Shown one piece after another: positions 18,290 through 26,405 of a stretch of DNA of 52,755 bases. The notes beneath the pieces were generated by a model, which was not told the origin of the DNA, ran no database searches, and saw only the letters and a list, made by a program, of their open reading frames with translations. Source of the stretch: an uncultured Granulosicoccaceae bacterium (GTDB taxonomy: Bacteria; Pseudomonadota; Gammaproteobacteria; Granulosicoccales; Granulosicoccaceae); the NCBI GenBank assembly GCA_938035945.1, contig CALHOU010000135.1, forward strand, positions 1-52,755, in the 5' to 3' direction. Each line of letters begins with the position of its first letter. Within the stretch, counting starts at the first letter, position 1. The translations under genes were made by a program, and so were the position numbers.

Positions 18290-18944
18290 AAGCAGCCAGT
18301 AATCCGCAGTTCTGTGCCTCTCTAACACAAGAGGTTCGATTTTTGACAGAGAGCAGTTTGAATAACTGAGAAGTATGGTATTTCACCGTGGCTTCTGAAA
18401 TGCCAACGATTTGTGAGATCTGTTTGTTCGAATTGCCTTCCGCCATTAAACGCAACACCTGAAGCTGCTTTTCGCCTGGGCGAGGGATGCTTGCGCCTTT
18501 TTGTCCTGCAATAGCGGTTTCGAGTGAATCACTCGCACCTTCATCACCGGTATGAATGTAACGTTCGGGAAAGAAACGGCCACCGGATAGGACTTGTTTT
18601 AACCCCGCCATCATTTCTGCCCCGGGTAGGGTTTTTTGGATAAAGCCGGACGCGCCGTTTTCCACAGCCGCACGAATGTACTTATCCTCTGTCGCACCGC
18701 TAACGATAACAACCGGGATTGTCACACCGCGATTACGCAAGCCGGCGAGTAAGCCGATGCCATCGATACCGGGCATGAATAAATCGGTCAATATCAAGTC
18801 GAGTTCCTTGCCCGCATCAATGGTCGACAACGCATGCTGGGTTGAGTAGCAAGCGCTTATGTTGACGCCAGGCTCAATCTCCATGAGCATGATTTTCATT
18901 GCATCTGCCACCAAACGGTGGTCTTCTACTAAAAGAATATTCAT
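18276..18944 (-). CDS. orphan NarL/LuxR-type response regulator
   Basis: 222 residues. The receiver domain (1-120) has the acidic pair E7/D8, phosphoacceptor D54 (LILTDLFMPG), the conserved VSGA threonine/serine region and K104 in GFIQKTLPG. The C-terminal LuxR helix-turn-helix (about 155-215) reads GEKQLQVLRLMAEGNSNKQI, then GISEATVKYHTSQLFKLL. No histidine kinase lies beside it, since the closest one (20397-22229) has its own regulator. Its targets cannot be inferred. The regulator is cytoplasmic and probably binds DNA as a phosphorylated dimer. Confidence 0.92.
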   Translation of the reverse strand: MNILLVEDHRLVADAMKIMLMEIEPGVNISACYSTQHALSTIDAGKELDLILTDLFMPGIDGIGLLAGLRNRGVTIPVVIVSGATEDKYIRAAVENGASGFIQKTLPGAEMMAGLKQVLSGGRFFPERYIHTGDEGASDSLETAIAGQKGASIPRPGEKQLQVLRLMAEGNSNKQISQIVGISEATVKYHTSQLFKLLSVKNRTSCVREAQNCGLLAAYDEA

Positions 18945-19118
18945 GCAGGCAGTATGGCGATTCGCGCAAGTTTAGACCAGTGAACAGGCTCAGTTTAACC
19001 TAAAGAATGGTCATCGCAATTGGATTGTGAGCGCGACAGCCCATAATGTGAGCAAAAACTGGCAAAATATTGATGGTAAGGCGCAATTTCCTCCAAAAAC
19101 AACCGTAGTCAACTATCT

Positions 19119-19739
19119 ATGCAAACCGCTCTACAGGCCCTTGAAACCCTAAAAACCGGCAACGCCAGATTCGTCGGTCATGTGCGCGATGATAAGGTCA
19201 TGGCCAGTCAGGAAAACCGGGATGACTCTGGCGGACAAAAGCCGATGGCGATCATTCTCGGTTGCTCTGATTCTCGGGTGCCTGCCGAGCTGGTCTTTGA
19301 CCAAGGCTTCGGGTCACTGTTCGTGGTACGCGTGGCCGGCAACGTTGTTGCACCACCTGAGGTGGGAAGCGTTGAATTTGCTGTGCAAAGTTTCGACACA
19401 CCATTGGTTGTGGTGTTAGGACATTCGAATTGCGGTGCGGTGTCGGCGACCATCAATGCACTCGAAAACCCTGGTGGCGCGGTCACACCAAATATTTGGT
19501 CCATCGTGGATCGGATAAAACCGGCTGTATCAACGCTGTTGGAAACACCTTTGAAAGACGACAAAGAGGCGTTGCTTGCGCATGCGATACGCGCCAATGT
19601 TCGATTGGCAGCTGATCATCTACGCCACGGATCGCGTTTGCTTGAGGAACGAATCGACAGCGGAAAACTGTTGGTGGTAGGGGCTGAGTATTCGTTAAAA
19701 ACCGGCGAAGTCGAATTCTTCGACGGTGTGCCTAATTAA
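19119..19739 (+). CDS. beta-class carbonic anhydrase
   Basis: 206 residues. The zinc ligands and catalytic residues of beta carbonic anhydrases are all present: C49, D51 and R53 in GCSDSRVP, then H102 and C105 in GHSNCGAV. VVRVAGNV is also conserved. It interconverts CO2 and bicarbonate, in the cytoplasm since no signal peptide is seen. The ATG at 19119 has no good ribosome binding site, but the next candidate would lose conserved residues. The gene stands alone, converging on the two-component system with 15 nt between stops. Confidence 0.95.
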   Translation: MQTALQALETLKTGNARFVGHVRDDKVMASQENRDDSGGQKPMAIILGCSDSRVPAELVFDQGFGSLFVVRVAGNVVAPPEVGSVEFAVQSFDTPLVVVLGHSNCGAVSATINALENPGGAVTPNIWSIVDRIKPAVSTLLETPLKDDKEALLAHAIRANVRLAADHLRHGSRLLEERIDSGKLLVVGAEYSLKTGEVEFFDGVPN

Positions 19740-19754
19740 AATTATCTTACAAGC

Positions 19755-20384
19755 TTAAGGCTCGTGAATCCCACATATTTTAGACATTTCAACCAATTCA
19801 GCCAATGAGCGTGCTTGCATTTTTGACATGATGCGTGCGCGATGATCGTCGACTGTACGATGACTAATATCGAGTTCTCTGGCAATTTCTTTGTTCGAGT
19901 TATTGGCAATACCTGCCACCAGTAAACGCATTACATCCAACTCCCTGGCGGTGAGTTTTGCGAAGCGTTGATTTATTTCTGTCGCGTGTTCCTCTTCTTG
20001 TAGTAGCACGCTACTTTTTGCAATGGCTTGTTCGATATGCTCCTGCAATGCATCAACGGAGTAGGGTTTTTCAAGAAATTCAAATGCCCCGTTTTTCATG
20101 GCACGCACAGACATGGGTATGTCGCCATGGCCGGTCACGAATATTATGGGTAGGGATGGGTATCGTTCAACCAGCTGTTCTTGTAGTTCCATACCGTTCA
20201 TGCCAGGCATACGCACATCCAAAACCAAGCAGCCAGCCTGACCGGATTCGTACGATTGCAAAAATGAATCCCCGCTACTAAAGCACTGCACGCTATACCC
20301 GCGTTTTTCCAGTGAACGTGTCAGCGCTGTGCGCACAGATTCGTCATCATCAACAACGTAGACGAGCTTCTCTGAAGCTTCCAT
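19755..20384 (-). CDS. FixJ/TodT-like response regulator
   Basis: 209 residues. The receiver has D12-D14 (VVDDD), phosphoacceptor D56 (VLDVRMPG), T84 (FVTGHGD) and K106 (FLEKPY), the FixJ/DctD-like pattern. A LuxR-type helix-turn-helix follows (LTARELDVMRLLVAGIANNSNKEIA, reading from about 145, then DISHRTVDDHRARIM). It starts 12 nt after the kinase gene and forms a transcript with the kinase and the TAXI protein gene. Its likely role is to turn on genes for uptake or use of the ligand sensed by this system; those targets are not visible here. Confidence 0.93.
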   Translation of the reverse strand: MEASEKLVYVVDDDESVRTALTRSLEKRGYSVQCFSSGDSFLQSYESGQAGCLVLDVRMPGMNGMELQEQLVERYPSLPIIFVTGHGDIPMSVRAMKNGAFEFLEKPYSVDALQEHIEQAIAKSSVLLQEEEHATEINQRFAKLTARELDVMRLLVAGIANNSNKEIARELDISHRTVDDHRARIMSKMQARSLAELVEMSKICGIHEP

Positions 20385-20396
20385 TGCGAACTACCC

Positions 20397-22229
20397 CTAT
20401 GTGACCGGTATGGTGAATCTAAATATCGTAACACCTTCTGAGTCTGGGTCAATCCAAAGCCGCCCGCCGTGCTGCTCAACAATGCTACGACTGATGGAAA
20501 GCCCAAGCCCCATCCCGTTGGTTTTGGTGGTCTGAAACGCGCTAAATAGCTTGCGTGCGAATGTAGGCTCGATGCCGGGGCCGGTATCACTGATGCAAAC
20601 TTCGACATGTTCCTCGCCGTGCAGGCAGGTTTCGATGGATAGCTCGCGCACACTGCTCTCGTTTTGCCACATCGCCTCAACACTGTTGCGTTCAAGATTG
20701 ACCAACACTTGCTGTATCTGCACCGGATCCATGTGCAGTTTAGGCAAGTCATCAGCGAGTAACAGCGTCACATTGACCCCCTTTTCACGCGCTTCTGGCG
20801 CGGTCAGTCGGACCGTTTCCTTAACCAATTCATTGATATCGGTGGGCACCTTGTCGCCTGTGTCTTTGCGCACTAAGTGCCGCATGCTGCGAATAATTCC
20901 ACCGGCGCGTTGTGCTTGCTCAGAAATATCATTAACTGTTTCGAGTACTTCTGCATCGGCTTCCGATTGATCGCGCATACTCGACATCACGGCATCGCAG
21001 TTATGGGTAATGGCGGTCAGAGGTTGGTTGAGTTCGTGCGCCAGGCCAGAGGCAAGCTCGCCTGCCGTGGTTAAACGAGAAACGTGGGCCAATTCTGCGC
21101 GCAAACGTCTATCGCGCTCTTCCAGCCGTTTGCGCTCGGTAACATCCTCATGCACTAGCACCGAGTGCCTGCCTTCTCCGGTATTGAAGGTTGACATGGA
21201 TACCAGGCTCCATTGTCTTTTTTCATCGCGGTGACACGGGTATTCGAAAAACATTTCGTCAGATTTGCCACTGAGTACATCTGCAACCATACTTGTCGCC
21301 ATGTGGATGCCGTCGCGTTCCAGCTCGGTCGCGGCTGTGGACTTAAAGACTGTTTCGTAGTGATGTCCAATACCACCATCGGCGTACTGTTGTTCGTTAC
21401 TCGATACAAATGATTTCCACGGCATATTGACAGCTGATATCACACCGTTGTGGTCGAGTATGGCGATATCGGAATTTAGCGAGTTTAGTGTTGCGCGTAA
21501 AAATTGCTCAGAACCAAGCAGTGCTTCTTCAGCCTGCAGGCGTCCGCGGGTTTCCGCTTCGATGAGTTTTTGTGCGTTTGATTCCTGGTCAATGGCCAAT
21601 TGGGTCTGTAGGTTTCGTTGTCTGATCAACAGGGTTGCGATGGTCAGAGACAGCATCGCAAACCCGGCAAGCAGCAATAGCATCGAATCTCGAAATCTTC
21701 CGAGAAAGTCGGTCTGCGCAGCGATGAGCTCATTGGCGACATTATCTATTTCTGCTGAAATTTCTCGAATGTCTGCATAGCGCTCTTGCATGCGTTGCGC
21801 TGCCAGATCGAGAACAAAAGGGTCATCGGCGGCGATACCATGAAGCCCTTGAGTAGTCCATTGGTCGACGTCTTCAAGTATCGGTTTAATAAACGTGTTT
21901 GCTTTTGCCGCTCCGTCTAAGCGTTCAAAACTGTAGTTTGATCGCATTTGCACTAGCTGTGACTGCGCTGTACTAAGTGCATTTGTTAATGCGTTCTGAT
22001 TTTTTGCATTTGAATCTAATCGCTTGCGTTCAATCGACAGCATGACGTTGCCGTACTCTTGAATGAGAGAAGAGACATCGTGTTGTTGTTCGAGGATTTC
22101 TTCCGCGAGCGCTTCACGCACTTGCGTGGTGGAACGATACACAAAGGCGGCAATGCCCATGCCGATTGATAGTAACAATACGACGATGACAACTGTCCAC
22201 ACATTCGTGGATGTTTGGTTCTTAGTCAT
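20397..22229 (-). CDS. membrane-bound PAS sensor histidine kinase
   Basis: 610 residues. Two membrane helices (about 10-32 and 178-199) enclose a periplasmic sensor of about 145 residues with a helical, chemoreceptor-like look. A short coiled coil, then a PAS domain (about 240-370, LNSLNSDIAILDHNGVISAVN) follow. The HisKA domain has H398 in AHELNQPLTAITHN. The ATPase domain carries the N box (LVNLERNSVEAM), G1 (ISDTGPGI) and GMGLGLSIS. This is the FixL/DctB/TodS-like kinase class (HPK4-like). It is co-directional with its FixJ-like regulator (12 nt) and lies 19 nt after the TAXI protein gene, so a periplasmic-protein-aided ligand signal is plausible. Confidence 0.93.
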   Translation of the reverse strand: MTKNQTSTNVWTVVIVVLLLSIGMGIAAFVYRSTTQVREALAEEILEQQHDVSSLIQEYGNVMLSIERKRLDSNAKNQNALTNALSTAQSQLVQMRSNYSFERLDGAAKANTFIKPILEDVDQWTTQGLHGIAADDPFVLDLAAQRMQERYADIREISAEIDNVANELIAAQTDFLGRFRDSMLLLLAGFAMLSLTIATLLIRQRNLQTQLAIDQESNAQKLIEAETRGRLQAEEALLGSEQFLRATLNSLNSDIAILDHNGVISAVNMPWKSFVSSNEQQYADGGIGHHYETVFKSTAATELERDGIHMATSMVADVLSGKSDEMFFEYPCHRDEKRQWSLVSMSTFNTGEGRHSVLVHEDVTERKRLEERDRRLRAELAHVSRLTTAGELASGLAHELNQPLTAITHNCDAVMSSMRDQSEADAEVLETVNDISEQAQRAGGIIRSMRHLVRKDTGDKVPTDINELVKETVRLTAPEAREKGVNVTLLLADDLPKLHMDPVQIQQVLVNLERNSVEAMWQNESSVRELSIETCLHGEEHVEVCISDTGPGIEPTFARKLFSAFQTTKTNGMGLGLSISRSIVEQHGGRLWIDPDSEGVTIFRFTIPVT

Positions 22230-22248
22230 GGATTAAGGAACGATTGCG

Positions 22249-23250
22249 CTATTCATTTAGCATGCCTTGTTCTTGGTAAAACCGTTTGGCTCCCGGGTGC
22301 AATGGAACACCCATGCCAGCTAATGCCGATTCCAACTGCATATCATTGCCCTTCGGGTGGCCAGTGCTCATGAGTTTTAGCGTGGCTTCACTCCATAACA
22401 TGCTTGTGATGTTGTACGCCAACTCATCCGCGATCTCGCTATTGATAAGCAATTGGGCAGGAACACCGATGGTGCGAATGCTAGCCGTGTTTTTATACGT
22501 GCCTTGTGGAATATTATCGATAGAAAAATAGGGATACCGATCAACGATGGTATCGATCAATGGCCCTTCGATTGGAACAAGCTTAGCGACTCCGTCATCC
22601 AATAACTGAGATACAGCATTCACCGGGTAGCCTGCGATGGTAAAAAAAGCATCCAGTTCATTATTACGCAACCGATCGATGGCATCGGATGTTTTTAGAT
22701 AAGCCGGTTTGAACGCGCTTGGCGAGAATCCGTAGGCATCCAGAATGGTCAAAACATCTACGCGTGTGCCGGAGCCCTGTTCATCCAGAGACACGCGTTG
22801 GTTTTTTAAGTCTTCAATGCTGTTGATATTGGCGCCAGCGCGAACAACCAGGTGCACGCTCTCAAGATACAAAGTGGCTATGCCACGAATTCGGTCAATG
22901 GGCGCTTCACCTTCGAACGGGCCGGTTGCATTAAACGCCCAATGAGCAACGTCTGCTTGAGCTAACCCGCCTTCGAGTAAACCGGTATTGACATCAGTCA
23001 CATTGCTTGCAGAACCGGTTGCGCGTTGTGCGATGGCCACGAGTTCTGGTTCGTTGTAAGCTGCGTTGGCGTGTAAACCATTGCGGCCAGTAATTGCCTG
23101 CGCGATCAAGCTACCAATAGGGAAATAAGTACCTGCCGAACCGCCTGTACCAATGCGTATGACTGTGTTGTCTGCGCTACCGGCAAGCGGAAGCAGAATA
23201 ACGGCAGCGCATGCAATGCGAATCGATCGTCGTAGTTTTAGATACCGCAA
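22249..23250 (-). CDS. TAXI-family TRAP-type solute-binding protein
   Basis: 333 residues with a signal peptide (residues 1-26, ending in LAGSA). The mature part begins with VIRIGTGGSAGTYFPIGSLIAQAIT, the TAXI-family signature; FTIAGYPVNAV and RFYQEQGML are also typical. TAXI proteins bind carboxylates such as glutamate or 2-oxoglutarate and normally work with a fused TRAP membrane protein. No TRAP permease gene is nearby; instead the gene leads a transcript with a histidine kinase and a response regulator. It may therefore be a sensor accessory protein rather than, or besides, a transport protein. That is an inference from context. Confidence 0.9.
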   Translation of the reverse strand: MRYLKLRRSIRIACAAVILLPLAGSADNTVIRIGTGGSAGTYFPIGSLIAQAITGRNGLHANAAYNEPELVAIAQRATGSASNVTDVNTGLLEGGLAQADVAHWAFNATGPFEGEAPIDRIRGIATLYLESVHLVVRAGANINSIEDLKNQRVSLDEQGSGTRVDVLTILDAYGFSPSAFKPAYLKTSDAIDRLRNNELDAFFTIAGYPVNAVSQLLDDGVAKLVPIEGPLIDTIVDRYPYFSIDNIPQGTYKNTASIRTIGVPAQLLINSEIADELAYNITSMLWSEATLKLMSTGHPKGNDMQLESALAGMGVPLHPGAKRFYQEQGMLNE

Positions 23251-23305
23251 AAAAATTGACTAACCACTTTTGGAGTGCTGACATCTTAGCGCTGGCAAGG
23301 GCTGA

Positions 23306-23935
23306 TTAGCAAGAAATCCAACCAGTTCTTGATGGCCTATGCGCAAGTGCTCTACTGTTATCGTAGCATTGCGCGTTGACCGTAACCAAGAACCATAATT
23401 TTCCATCCGCATTAGTGCTTGCGTCTGAGACCAGTAGATTGTGGGCAAGGCTAGGTTCGAACACGTGCGCTTCAGAACATCGCGCAAAGTGGGGCTTGTT
23501 GTGTATCGGTGGGGACGTATATAGTGCACCATCCCAACTTGGGACCAGTGCAACCAGCTCATCCATTGCCCGAATTGCGAATGGCTCGTAGTTCATGTTG
23601 TCGGCGTGTAAAAGCCAAACTGCACGTTCAGTGGTTTTGTTCCAAAGTTGGTACCAGCTGTTTTCGCCATCAAATTCGTAACCAAAAACGGCGGCACAAG
23701 ATTCTGAACGTTTATTGTTCAAGCTCAGAAAATCTGGCCACTGAGCCGTGTGCAGCAGCACGTGTAAATGGTGTGGACGTTGGTATTGAACAAATTTTAC
23801 CTGCGTAGCGCAGGCGGAGCCTTCTGATTTTTCCAGCAAACCCAATACACGCTGGGGAGGCGGGCTCTGATGTGGCGCGGTATCTGTGCGCAACAGGGGT
23901 TTCATCATCGCGGTACTTGATACGATCAGTTTCAC
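23306..23935 (-). CDS. hypothetical protein, no family recognised
   Basis: I choose the GTG at 23933-23935 because GGAG lies 9 nt upstream; the protein then has 209 residues and begins KLIVSSTAMMKPLL. It is rich in W, Y, H and N and has no membrane segment. Patterns such as WYQLWNKTTERAVWLLHADNMNYEP look protein-like, not like a chance frame. The last 40 residues are less convincing; in the next frame the same DNA reads ITVEHLRIGHQELVGFLANQ, down to 23260, so a frameshift near 23400 is possible. It lies 55 nt upstream of, and in the same direction as, the TAXI gene. Confidence 0.45.
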   Translation of the reverse strand: MKLIVSSTAMMKPLLRTDTAPHQSPPPQRVLGLLEKSEGSACATQVKFVQYQRPHHLHVLLHTAQWPDFLSLNNKRSESCAAVFGYEFDGENSWYQLWNKTTERAVWLLHADNMNYEPFAIRAMDELVALVPSWDGALYTSPPIHNKPHFARCSEAHVFEPSLAHNLLVSDASTNADGKLWFLVTVNAQCYDNSRALAHRPSRTGWISC

Positions 23936-24138
23936 TGTGTGGTACTCCAATAGTGTTATGCAAACGCTGTTGGGCTAATTTGAACAAACCAGAGGAGCCG
24001 CTTGATGGCACCAAGCTGATCAATTGTGATGAAATGTGTTGCGCCCGATGGATTAATATAACGCGAGCACTGATACGGCTGTGCTGAGTCACTGATGTTT
24101 TTATCTGGCACAATGCCGTTAGCAAACCAAAATTCTTT

Positions 24139-24193
24139 AGTGTTAAACCGCCCTTGAGTGTTAAATCGTATGAGTGTTAAACCGTATGAGTGA
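24139..24193 (+). repeat. 16-bp tandem duplication over an enoyl-CoA hydratase start codon
   Basis: Unit GAGTGTTAAAYCGTAT occurs at 24156-24171 and 24172-24187, preceded by a diverged copy (24139-24155) and followed by the first five bases of another. Each copy border holds ATGAGTG. The upstream ATG at 24170 opens a seven-codon frame that ends in TGA at 24191-24193, overlapping the true start ATG at 24186. Confidence 0.85.
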
Positions 24194-24986
24194 ACGTGTA
24201 AAAGTTAGCATTACCAACCGCATAGCCGAAGTAGTACTCAAGCGTCCTGACAAAATGAACGCACTCGATCAGGCAGGCTTTGAACAACTCGCGGCAGCGG
24301 GTGAAGCGTTAAAACATGACCCTGCTGTTCGCGTTGTTATCCTTCATGCCGACGGAGAGCACTTTTGCTCTGGTGCCGATAAGTCGTTTTTGCAAGGTGC
24401 TGTTTCGGACCCTGTGCAGTTTAAGTCGCGTGCACTGGATCTGCCAGCGGGTGAAATCGCTAACGAATTTCAAAAACCTGCCATGATTTGGCAACAGCTG
24501 GATGTACCGGTCATCGCCTGTTTGCAAGGCGTGGTGTATGGGGCTGGTATGCAAGTCGCATTGGCCGCCGACATGCGCATAGCATCAGATACCTTGGCTA
24601 TGTCATTATTTGAAATACATTGGGGATTGGTTCCTGATATGGGAATCACGCAAACCTTGCCACGCTTGGTACGCGCTGACATCGCCTGCGAATTGCTGTT
24701 AACGGGGCGGGTAGTTAAAGCCGATGAAGCCTTGCAGAGCGGGTTAATCACACGCTTGGAACAAGATCCGCTATCCGTTGCTCGAGAACTTGCACTATTA
24801 ATCGCATCAAAGTCTCCTGATGCAACTCGCCGCGGCAAAAAACTGCTGCGCGATTGCGTGGGTCTAAATGCAGAACAGGGTTTGAAACTTGAAGCACTGT
24901 TGCAAAGTGAATTGGTTGGTTCGCCGAATCAGATAGAGGCGGCCATGGCTAACTTGGAGAAACGAGAAGCGAATTTTAAAACCTAG
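24186..24986 (+). CDS. enoyl-CoA hydratase/isomerase family protein
   Basis: 266 residues from the ATG at 24186 (SERVKVSITNRIAEVVLKRPDKMNALDQ). A GTG at 24174 would add four residues but lies inside a tandem repeat. The crotonase landmarks are present: HADGEHFCSGADKSFL (first oxyanion-hole strand), LQGVVYGAGMQVALAADMRIAS (second oxyanion-hole glycines) and FEIHWGLVPDMGITQTLPRL, where the second glutamate of classic hydratases is replaced (VPDMG, with an aspartate). Crotonase members hydrate, isomerise or dehalogenate acyl-CoAs; the exact substrate cannot be told. No beta-oxidation genes adjoin it. Its terminator follows at 25007. Confidence 0.88.
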   Translation: MSERVKVSITNRIAEVVLKRPDKMNALDQAGFEQLAAAGEALKHDPAVRVVILHADGEHFCSGADKSFLQGAVSDPVQFKSRALDLPAGEIANEFQKPAMIWQQLDVPVIACLQGVVYGAGMQVALAADMRIASDTLAMSLFEIHWGLVPDMGITQTLPRLVRADIACELLLTGRVVKADEALQSGLITRLEQDPLSVARELALLIASKSPDATRRGKKLLRDCVGLNAEQGLKLEALLQSELVGSPNQIEAAMANLEKREANFKT

Positions 24987-25006
24987 AGCTTCTCCACTAA
25001 GCCAAC

Positions 25007-25036
25007 AAAAAACGGCACCTATCGGCGCCGCTTTAT
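25007..25036. terminator. bidirectional terminator between enoyl-CoA hydratase and HhH protein genes
   Basis: CGGCACC (25013-25019) pairs with GGCGCCG (25024-25030) with one A-C mismatch, loop TATC. An A-run precedes and CTTTATT follows, so it can serve both convergent genes (stops at 24986 and 25058). Confidence 0.7.
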
Positions 25037-25057
25037 TACTAATATCCAATACTGAGG

Positions 25058-25675
25058 CTAGCTAGCCTTATTAACTAAATCCTTAGCCTGATCTACCCAC
25101 TCATCACGCTCAATACGATCACCGAATCCGGCCTTTGATTCGGACAGCACGTCAGAGACCATTTTAACTTCTGCTTGTTTAAAGCCTGCAAGCTGTTTGA
25201 ATGTGGTGATACCGAGATCGTTTAAGGTTCGTTCCATCACTACACCGATACCCTTAATGGTTTTCAGGTCATCTTTTTCATTGCTCGGGGCTTCGAACAA
25301 AGGCGTGACGTTAACCTGATCATGTTTATCTGCAACTGGCTTTTTAATGATGGCATCTTGAGCCGTTTTCTTTGCTGCTGCCTGAGCGTTTGCAAAGCTT
25401 GCAACGTTGTCTGCATCGTTAGCAGCCTGTGATGCCTTGGCAGGTGCTTTTGCGGGTTTTTGCGCAGGTGCAGCTGCTGGTTGTGTTATCGGTTTTGTCG
25501 TCGAAGGCGCAAATTGTTTTGCGTCGTTCGGTTTACCTACAGATGCAGCTTTCGCGCAGGTGGCGCAAAGTGCTTTTGAATCGGAAAATGAGGTGCGGTC
25601 ACCCCAATCAAGCACTAGCATGACAAACCAGAACCAGGTCCAGATACCTGCAAGTACGAATAGAATGGTCAACAT
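25058..25675 (-). CDS. membrane-anchored helix-hairpin-helix protein
   Basis: 205 residues. Residues 1-23 form a tryptophan-rich membrane helix, then comes a cysteine pair (ALCATC, C37/C40) and a long low-complexity A/K/P/Q linker (about 55-110). The C-terminal domain (about 133-205) reads LKTIKGIGVVMERTLNDLGI, then FKQLAGF and GFGDRIERDEWVDQAK, the helix-hairpin-helix/DUF4332-like module found at the end of several small proteobacterial membrane proteins and sometimes named flap-endonuclease-like. Its role is unknown; nucleic acid or protein binding near the membrane is possible. A perfect palindrome lies 40 nt upstream of its start. Confidence 0.8.
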   Translation of the reverse strand: MLTILFVLAGIWTWFWFVMLVLDWGDRTSFSDSKALCATCAKAASVGKPNDAKQFAPSTTKPITQPAAAPAQKPAKAPAKASQAANDADNVASFANAQAAAKKTAQDAIIKKPVADKHDQVNVTPLFEAPSNEKDDLKTIKGIGVVMERTLNDLGITTFKQLAGFKQAEVKMVSDVLSESKAGFGDRIERDEWVDQAKDLVNKAS

Positions 25676-25714
25676 AAGTTCTCCAAAGTACAGTTTCTAC
25701 GAGCTGTTTATATG

Positions 25715-25729
25715 CCATTTTTAAAATGG
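25715..25729. promoter_or_regulatory. perfect AT-rich inverted repeat upstream of the HhH gene
   Basis: CCATTTT / AAAATGG around one central T (7-bp arms). With a one-base centre it cannot fold into a hairpin, so a dimeric regulator site or chance are the options. It is 40-54 nt upstream of the start codon at 25675, in the promoter position. Confidence 0.35.
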
Positions 25730-25883
25730 TCTACTTGGAGCCGGTGAGCGACCCGTAGGTAGGTATCTGAACGCTTGACTTCACGTTTTGTCAATCAAAC
25801 AAGATGTGGCAGTTGTAAACTATCTGCGTGTTGCACGAAACGGGCTCTATCTGCGACATTGATCAGGTCAATTTTTATGGCAT

Positions 25884-26228
25884 TCAGTTCTCATTTATTT
25901 GCAACTCGCTGGGCTGTTCCAATAGTGAATTTTCTTCCAGTTTTTTGCATAAGACTGCGAGCACATCAGCCGACATCTCTTTGCCCGCGCCGATGTAATC
26001 ACCGACCTGGTCTTTGTGGTTTTCGGCAAGTTGGAATGGGCTTTGGTCAAGCCCTTGTGAAATAGCTGTGAGTCCGAGCCCAGATAAGATGACCCAGAAC
26101 AACATGGTTAAACTGCTTTTAACGATGCGGATAACACCCACGATAAGCAGCACCGCGCCTATGCCTATAAGCAATTCATCAGAATATGCCATAGCGCGAA
26201 AATTGTTCCAGTAGTCTAATACACTCAT
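25884..26228 (-). CDS. small membrane protein, unknown
   Basis: 114 residues. Two hydrophobic segments (about 20-36 and 41-58) with a short basic turn between them (RIVKSS), then a polar C-terminal tail of about 55 residues (DYIGAGKEMSADVLAVLCKKLEENS). I do not recognise the family. It is in the same direction as the HhH membrane protein, 208 nt before it, and divergent from the aminotransferase gene. The ATG at 26228 is followed closely by the hydrophobic part, as expected for a real start. Confidence 0.6.
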   Translation of the reverse strand: MSVLDYWNNFRAMAYSDELLIGIGAVLLIVGVIRIVKSSLTMLFWVILSGLGLTAISQGLDQSPFQLAENHKDQVGDYIGAGKEMSADVLAVLCKKLEENSLLEQPSELQINEN

Positions 26229-26405
26229 GTTGCTTCTCCAGCCTTAGAATCTTTCAGGCTATGTTCTCACTGAACGCGCGTGTTTGCGCAGAAAAATGAC
26301 ATTATTTTAAGTTCAGTTCAAGTAGCCAGGAATGCGCCGCATTTGTTCGCCCAAAGTGTCAAAAAACGAGTATGGTTTGCTTCAATACAAGCTCGGTATA
26401 AAACG

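Noticed and set aside
23712..24125. Open frame of 137 codons on the minus strand upstream of the unknown gene
   Set aside because: Overlaps the better-supported frame at 23306-23935 in another register, has no ribosome binding site and an arginine/serine-rich chance composition.
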